Source: Aspergillus flavus (taxonomy: Eukaryota; Ascomycota; Eurotiomycetes; Eurotiales; Aspergillaceae). From it: a DNA stretch of 64,000 nt. The notes under the pieces were generated by a model. The model made no database searches. It saw only the letters and a program-made list of their open reading frames with translations, and was not told where the DNA came from. The position numbers and the translations under genes are program-made. This document shows positions 59,028-64,000 of this stretch, piece by piece. Each line of letters begins with the position of its first letter. Positions within the stretch are counted from its first letter, which is position 1. The stretch is from NCBI RefSeq assembly GCF_009017415.1, contig NC_092410.1, positions 2,666,001 through 2,730,000 of the forward strand, written 5' to 3'.

Positions 59028-60581
59028 ATGTCGTCTACAAACTACAATCCGCCCTCGCGCGCCACCCGGCTAGAAAAAGCTATCACCAACCCCGGTGCTG
59101 TGAAGATTAATGTTAAGGGTGCTTTCATTGTCGACGAAGATCCGCGATCCAAGAGTCCCGTGAGATTGGATGGTGTGCACTATGAAGGCCATGATATCCG
59201 GCTTCCCCATCACACTGGAGTAGTGAGCCATGTTGCTGTCGACGTGAGTGACCCAGCTTCTCTTTTTTCCTGTTCTTTTTTTTTAGCCGTTCCCCCGCAT
59301 AATCTTTACCCCCCCCGCAATTGAATTGCAGTTCCGATCGCATCACCAGATTGTGACCAGCGCAACTGACTTTGGCTGTGTGATTTTCCCAGATCGGTGG
59401 TTCTCTTGCGAAATTAATTTATTTTACACGAGAGCTGGACTCCGTGGATAATGGCGGCCGATTGAACTTTATCAATTTCGACACTCATCGCATAGATCTG
59501 TGCATCAACTTCATAAAAGAACTGAAAGAAGAATACCAGAAAGCCCACGGTCCTTCCAGCGATGAGCTATGTGTTGTGGCGACCGGAGGCGGCGCCTTCA
59601 AGTATTACGACAAGCTGAAGGAGACACTGAAAGTGAATATCATACGCGAGGATGAGATGGAATGCCTCATTACTGGTACGTCCGCAATTGCCTAATATGC
59701 ACACCCACCGTGCTTCCCTTGAGGCACGTGGCTGATTTTACAACAGGACTCGATTTCTTTATCACTGAAATACCGAACGAAGTCTTTACCTACAGCGAAA
59801 CCGACCCGATGCAATTTGCCGAGGCCCGACCGGACGTTTACCCGTACCTATTAGTCAACATTGGCTCCGGTGTATCCATGATCAAAGTGTCGGGCCCTAG
59901 GCAATACCAGCGTGTGGGGGGTACCCATCTGGGTGGCGGCACCTTCTGGGGCATCATGTCGCTCCTGACTGGTGCTCGGACCTTCGACGACATGCTGGCG
60001 ATGGCGGACAGCGGTGATAACAGTGGGGTAGACATGTTAGTTGGCGATATCTACGGCATGGACTATAACCGGATCGGTCTGAAGAGCACTGCGATTGCTA
60101 GCACATTCGGCAAGGTCTTTCGACTGAAGAATGATGTGCACGAAGAGGATGGAGAAGACAAACCCCACGGTGAAGATGGACAAACCAATGGTGAAGTTAC
60201 GTTCAAGCCTGAGGATATGAGCCGAAGCCTTCTTTATGCCATCAGGTAAGCCTGGACTACCGTCCTCCCCGTGATTCTGTTGAGCTAACATGATATAGTA
60301 ACAACATCGGACAAATCGCATATCTGCAGTCCGAGAAGCACCAAGTGAAGCACATATACTTCGGTGGGTCGTTCATCCGAGGCCACCGGCAAACCATGAA
60401 CACACTATCCTACGCTATCCGGTTCTGGTCCAAAGGCGAAAAGCAAGCCTACTTCCTGCGCCACGAAGGCTACATTGGCGCCGTCGGGGCCTTCCTCCGC
60501 AGACAGCCAGCCAACTGGGGTCGCAGGAATAGTCTCGACGGTAGTGCCATGCCACAGGAGCTCAGGAGTAGCTCTAGTTGA
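59028..60581 (+). CDS. CAB1: Pantothenate kinase
   Basis: Four exons: 59028-59243, 59393-59675, 59747-60245 and 60299-60581, 1281 bases, 426 residues. The enzyme phosphorylates pantothenate, the first and usually rate-limiting step of CoA synthesis. The type II (eukaryotic) fold is clear: the phosphate-binding loop [16 protein letters not shown] spans the first intron; then come [58 protein letters not shown] and, last, [13 protein letters not shown]. The N-terminal 60 residues are an extension seen in fungi. A polar insert ([15 protein letters not shown]) interrupts the domain at about residue 310. The first intron is long for this window (149 bases). The ligase for the next step lies about 9 kb to the left on the same strand. 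Confidence 0.94.
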
Positions 60582-61607
60582 CGAGTTCAAGAACCATGCT
60601 TCCAGTGCAACTGGAAGCTTGCATGATTTTCTTTGTTATTTGGTTTACCCGCCCTTCTTCCGATCTCTTGGGCTTCTGATACCCGCTTTTTAGTTCTCCG
60701 TGCATGTTAGACAAAAGAATATACATCCTGCAGATACATTTTGCCAATCTTTCGGGACGTTTTGCAGTCCGATTTCGCCATGGCCTATTTACATTTGTAC
60801 CATAATATCCTAAATATCTTTTCAACTTTTGGTGTCTACGAGCATCATCCATCCAAAGCCGAGTTGTTTTTCTTTCGTTGATTCCGGGTTCTTTGTCTCT
60901 TTCTTCTTATTCTTATTCTGTTTTATTTTTTGGTTGACATGGAATTTTGCGGCAATACTCCGACGAAAGCATGCTTATTGGGGCTATACAGATGCTTGAC
61001 AGGAATTATTGATGGACTGCAAACGACACAGCCAAAAATGGTAACATCTAGCTGTCGTAGATTTCTTTATACAATGGTGGAACTTTGTTTGCTACCAAGA
61101 AACCGTTGGGGTCACGCTGTGTGACAGGTCCGTTTTGCTCAACGGGGCGGGATTGATAATGAAATGTTCCTATACAAAAGCCAGAGCAGAATAATGCATT
61201 GAAGAGCGATTCCCACACACCTTTCGGGCGATACTATCAACTTAGCACCTACGACTTGGGCATACTAGGAAAGTCTGGGACTAACCGCTAGACTACTATG
61301 GAGTAGACCCAGTGGGTAGCACAATCACCCAATCGGAATGGAGTATGACCGCGGTTAAGCTTACCTACCTTTAGCTCATTGGAATTGACAGTAAACGCGG
61401 ATCCCCGACATTGACGCGTTGGTTAGTTTCAAGTTGCCAAGGTATCGACCGAAACTGTAGACTACTTATCAACTATTGCAGCACGCTCAGTTGCGGTCGG
61501 ACTTAAAATCCATCGATTAATACTTGACCTTGCTATCCTCTATTCCATCCTGAGTCGGCAATTATTCTTATTTTCGCACGCGTGTTTCTGGATCGGACAA
61601 GATCAAT
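60582..61607. other. 1.0 kb intergenic region
   Basis: Between the kinase and the next rightward gene. T-rich around 60890-60930. No coding region, RNA gene or repeat that I can support. Confidence 0.5.
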
Positions 61608-62800
61608 ATGGTGGACCAGTATGCAGAATTCCGCTCCTTTTGTCCCGTGTCTTCAAGCTCATTTCTCTATGTTCAAGGCGAGAGGGTTCACTCGGCAGGG
61701 ACAGCTCCGAAGAAGAGCGTAAGCCGACAGTATCTCCTGCTAACGAACCGCAACCGTCACTCGTTGTGAACCCCAAAGCGATCTTTGGGTCCGATCAGCC
61801 TTTGCCCCAGCATCTTGCCGATAAACTGGAAGAATGGCACAAAGAACATGGCACGGTACGACCGCCCTGTAACAGCCAAAGGCCTGCGAAAGGCAATTTG
61901 TTATGGAAGACTTTCGACCGTCAGGGGAATCATGTGAATCTCTCCGCGTATGCGATAATAAAGCCAACTGCATACAATGTTCTGGTGCTTCATACTGCTG
62001 AAGGATCTGAGAAGCTCGTGTCTTCTTACTTTCCTTTCGGCACGGGATTTGGTACCTTCCTGAGGGGTTGGTTGGGGGTTCACGATGGGTGGGAGCCTAC
62101 AACCTGTGCCGTGCGGAGGTTTGCAAGTCATCCAGACCATCTTGATTATAAGCCTGAGGCATGGAGCGCCTTTGAAGTCCTTCAGAAGCGTCACAAGAAG
62201 TTGCTGCCCCAACCATCACAAGCGAGTGGGACGCGAAGAAGTCTACCGGGACCGTCGCAGATGCAAAGATCGGAAACGAGGATACAGAGGAAGAGCCTAC
62301 CAGGACCGCCGGTCGCTACACATGACCGTGGGGCCAACGCTGCACATGGATCATCGTCATCGTCATCGTCATCATCGGAAGAGGATGAGTCAGATGAAGA
62401 AGACGAAGAAGACGACTCTTCGGAGTCAGAGGACGAAGAGCCGGAGCCTACATCGGTGCCTAAAAGACGCCGAATGAACGAGTCTAGCAAACCCACTAAT
62501 CGAAACCCCAAAGTGGTTTTCAAGTTGATTTCGTATAAATCCGGATCAGTTCGCTGCTTTCCGTTGGACGAGTGCCGGACTGCGAAAGAATTCTTCGACA
62601 AGGCCCGGACCTTTTTCCAACTTTTTGATAGGAACGTGGAGGTAAAGATCCTTTCATGCCAGATACCATCCCAGTCTCAACAGCAGTATATCTTTGAAGG
62701 CAGTGAAGGCGAGTTTGCTCTGCTCGTGGATCAAGTCAAGAGCTTGGCGGGCGATGGAGCTTTGACTGTAGAGGTCAGTTATGTCTTATCGCTTCACTGA
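61608..62800 (+). CDS. Acidic protein of unknown function with Ser/Asp/Glu run
   Basis: The long frame has no ATG of its own. I infer a tiny first coding exon, 61608-61618 (ATG GTG GAC CA), then a 59-base intron, then 61678-62800, which joins to MVDQREGSLGRDSSEEER and gives 377 residues. A globular part from about 45 to 180 contains GNLLWKTFDRQGNHVNLSAY and LVSSYFPFGTGFGTFLRGW. Next is a linker with a repeated RSLPGP/KSLPGP unit, and a very acidic run (a stretch of nine serines, then EEDESDEEDEEDDSSESEDE) followed by PKRRR, a possible nuclear signal. A second ordered part (VVFKLISYKSGSVRCFPLDE onward) ends the protein. I do not recognise the family. The acidic/basic pair suggests a nuclear or chromatin role, only by composition. 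The C-terminus may differ if GTCAGT at 62774 is a splice donor. Confidence 0.7.
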
Positions 62801-63113
62801 CCTGGATATTGTTTGGTTGTGTGGCGTTGTATTTTGATGTCGATAACGCCGGTTGTAATATGTTATGTAGCCATGACTGAATATTTGGAAGAATGTATGT
62901 ATCCTTAAGATTCAATGCAAATGAGCGTTTGCTATCAGTTGTTGTTTGAGTGACTGGCTGTATAGATCGTTGAACACCCTGGAAGCGATGACTAATGACC
63001 ACGTGGGCGAGGCGACGCAATCGGAAGACCTACTTTGGGATATTTCGCAACACGTCTCGAGAATCACCCACTTCATCGTCGCCATGCGTCAAGCATGAAT
63101 CCTGCACTGCTCG
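62801..63113. other. Short intergenic region and leader of gpi2
   Basis: About 310 bases. It contains CCACGTGGGC near 62999-63008 and two small upstream open frames just before the gpi2 ATG (listed separately). Confidence 0.5.
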
Positions 63114-63178
63114 ATGCCTCCTCTGTCCGACTCGCCTCCCCCCGTTCCTCCGCCAGTCCCCGTCGAAACCCATCCTAA
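63084..63178 (+). promoter_or_regulatory. Two overlapping small upstream open frames before gpi2
   Basis: A five-codon frame (63084-63098, ATG CGT CAA GCA TGA) overlaps by ATGA a second frame of 28 codons (63095-63178). The second reads past the gpi2 ATG at 63114 in another frame. If the messenger begins upstream of 63084, both would lower translation of gpi2; if it begins between, they are irrelevant. Confidence 0.45.
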
Positions 63179-64000
63179 TCGAGCGGTCGGGATAAAACCT
63201 CATGGACAACTACGGACCCTCCCCGATCCCACCCGGCTTGCCCCTGAAGATGCATACTATTCGCCTGCATTGGTGAGAACGCGAACTGCCCCAGCAACCT
63301 ACGATGAGTCTATTCGAGGACTGAACGGGAGCACCGGTACCGCGGCGTCGGTCGCAGCTTTGCGACCGCCGCACGCGGTCCCGGCACGAAAGTTACGAGG
63401 AACAAGTCGACGCCGGAGACGCAAGGGCGCGTGGAAGAAGCTTCTCTGGGTGAAGCAATCATGTATGGGTGGGAAACAATTCCGGTTAGGATGGTTGTTA
63501 ACGGCGCTGGGCAGATCCTGATAACTACACCGATACGGAAACGTTCCTCGATCATCTCCAGCGCAACCCGCGCGTGCGTCCTTACGACTTCTGGCCACTA
63601 GTAGCCGATTCTACGGTCATTGTTCAGCATGTCTGCTCGGTGGCGATCTTTGTTTGCTGTTTCGTTGGCATCGTCCAGGGACGAGTGAGCCCCGTCTCGA
63701 TTGTGTGCTGGGGGAGCGTCGGGACGGCTATGGGCTGGATACTGTGGGATTCGTGGGTGTTCAGAGAGCATGGGGAGAGCCACGTGGTGGAGCGCGCATC
63801 CGAGGGCGATGACGGATCTAGTTCTGGCTCAACCACGAGCTCAATGAACCCCTCCACCACCCGGTTGAATGTCCAGAAGGATAACCATGTCCATGGACTT
63901 GGGTTGACCATGTCTCACAGTGAGACAGAACCGGAACGAAGGAGCAGTAACTCGGGTCTCGGCGACTCCTGCACACAAGACGCGGCATCCTTCGGAGGTG
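63114..64000 (+). CDS. gpi2: Gpi2/PIG-C, subunit of GPI-GlcNAc transferase (cut by window end)
   Basis: Two exons in the window, 63114-63462 and 63515 to beyond 64000; the 3' end is missing. The head is Pro-rich and disordered (SPPPVPPPVPVETH) and ends in a basic stretch (RGTSRRRRRKGAWKK). The Gpi2 signature follows across the intron: KKLLWVKQSYPDNYTD, then TFLDHLQRNPRVRPYDFWPL, VADSTVIVQHVCSVAIF and the first membrane helices up to GWILWDSW, then a Ser/Thr-rich loop at the window edge. Gpi2 is a multi-pass ER protein of the complex that adds GlcNAc to phosphatidylinositol, the first step of GPI-anchor synthesis. The frame is open to the last base. About half of the protein is visible. Confidence 0.92.

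Overview
This window is nuclear DNA of a filamentous ascomycete, most likely a Eurotiales mould such as Aspergillus or Penicillium. Genes are split by short introns of about 50-70 bases with GT-AG ends and CTAAC-like branch points. The gene content is typical of that group: a highly reducing polyketide synthase, a LaeA-like methyltransferase, an oxidosqualene cyclase, Dal5-type MFS transporters, Atg29 and Yae1. I rebuilt the gene models by hand by joining open frames across introns. Most close exactly in frame, which is the main support for the exon borders given.

Left part (1-28 kb) is gene-poor and accessory in character. It holds a complete six-exon highly reducing PKS, two long disordered proteins of unknown function, Yae1 (Fe-S assembly adaptor), a nine-exon Dal5-type transporter, a short tRNA-like and hairpin-rich element flanked by an 11-bp direct repeat (SINE-like), an unknown membrane-anchored protein, and a small secreted cysteine-containing protein. 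Intergenic stretches reach 3-4 kb.

Middle part (28-40 kb): an acetyl-CoA transporter (SLC33/ACATN type), an F-box plus ankyrin-repeat protein, an oxidosqualene cyclase with an altered catalytic motif, and, convergent to it, a ten-exon LaeA-like SAM methyltransferase. The last two may form a small triterpenoid locus, but that is inference.

Right part (39-64 kb) is denser and mostly conserved housekeeping: Mcm21/CENP-O (kinetochore), a coiled-coil protein, an alpha/beta hydrolase, Atg29 (autophagy), phosphopantothenate-cysteine ligase, a GT31-like glycosyltransferase, a chitin-deacetylase-like protein, a Ded1-like DEAD-box helicase, pantothenate kinase, an acidic unknown protein, and the start of Gpi2 (GPI-anchor synthesis), which runs off the right edge. 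Two consecutive-pathway CoA genes lie 10 kb apart, and an acetyl-CoA transporter lies 18 kb further left.

The most unusual signals are the SINE-like structured element at 24.1-24.4 kb, the non-standard catalytic motif of the cyclase, the 10-nt microexon and GC-AG intron of atg29, the Asn-to-Ser change in the PKS ketoreductase, and a perfect 14-bp TAATCACGTGATTA palindrome in front of MCM21. I found no clearly new multi-gene system.
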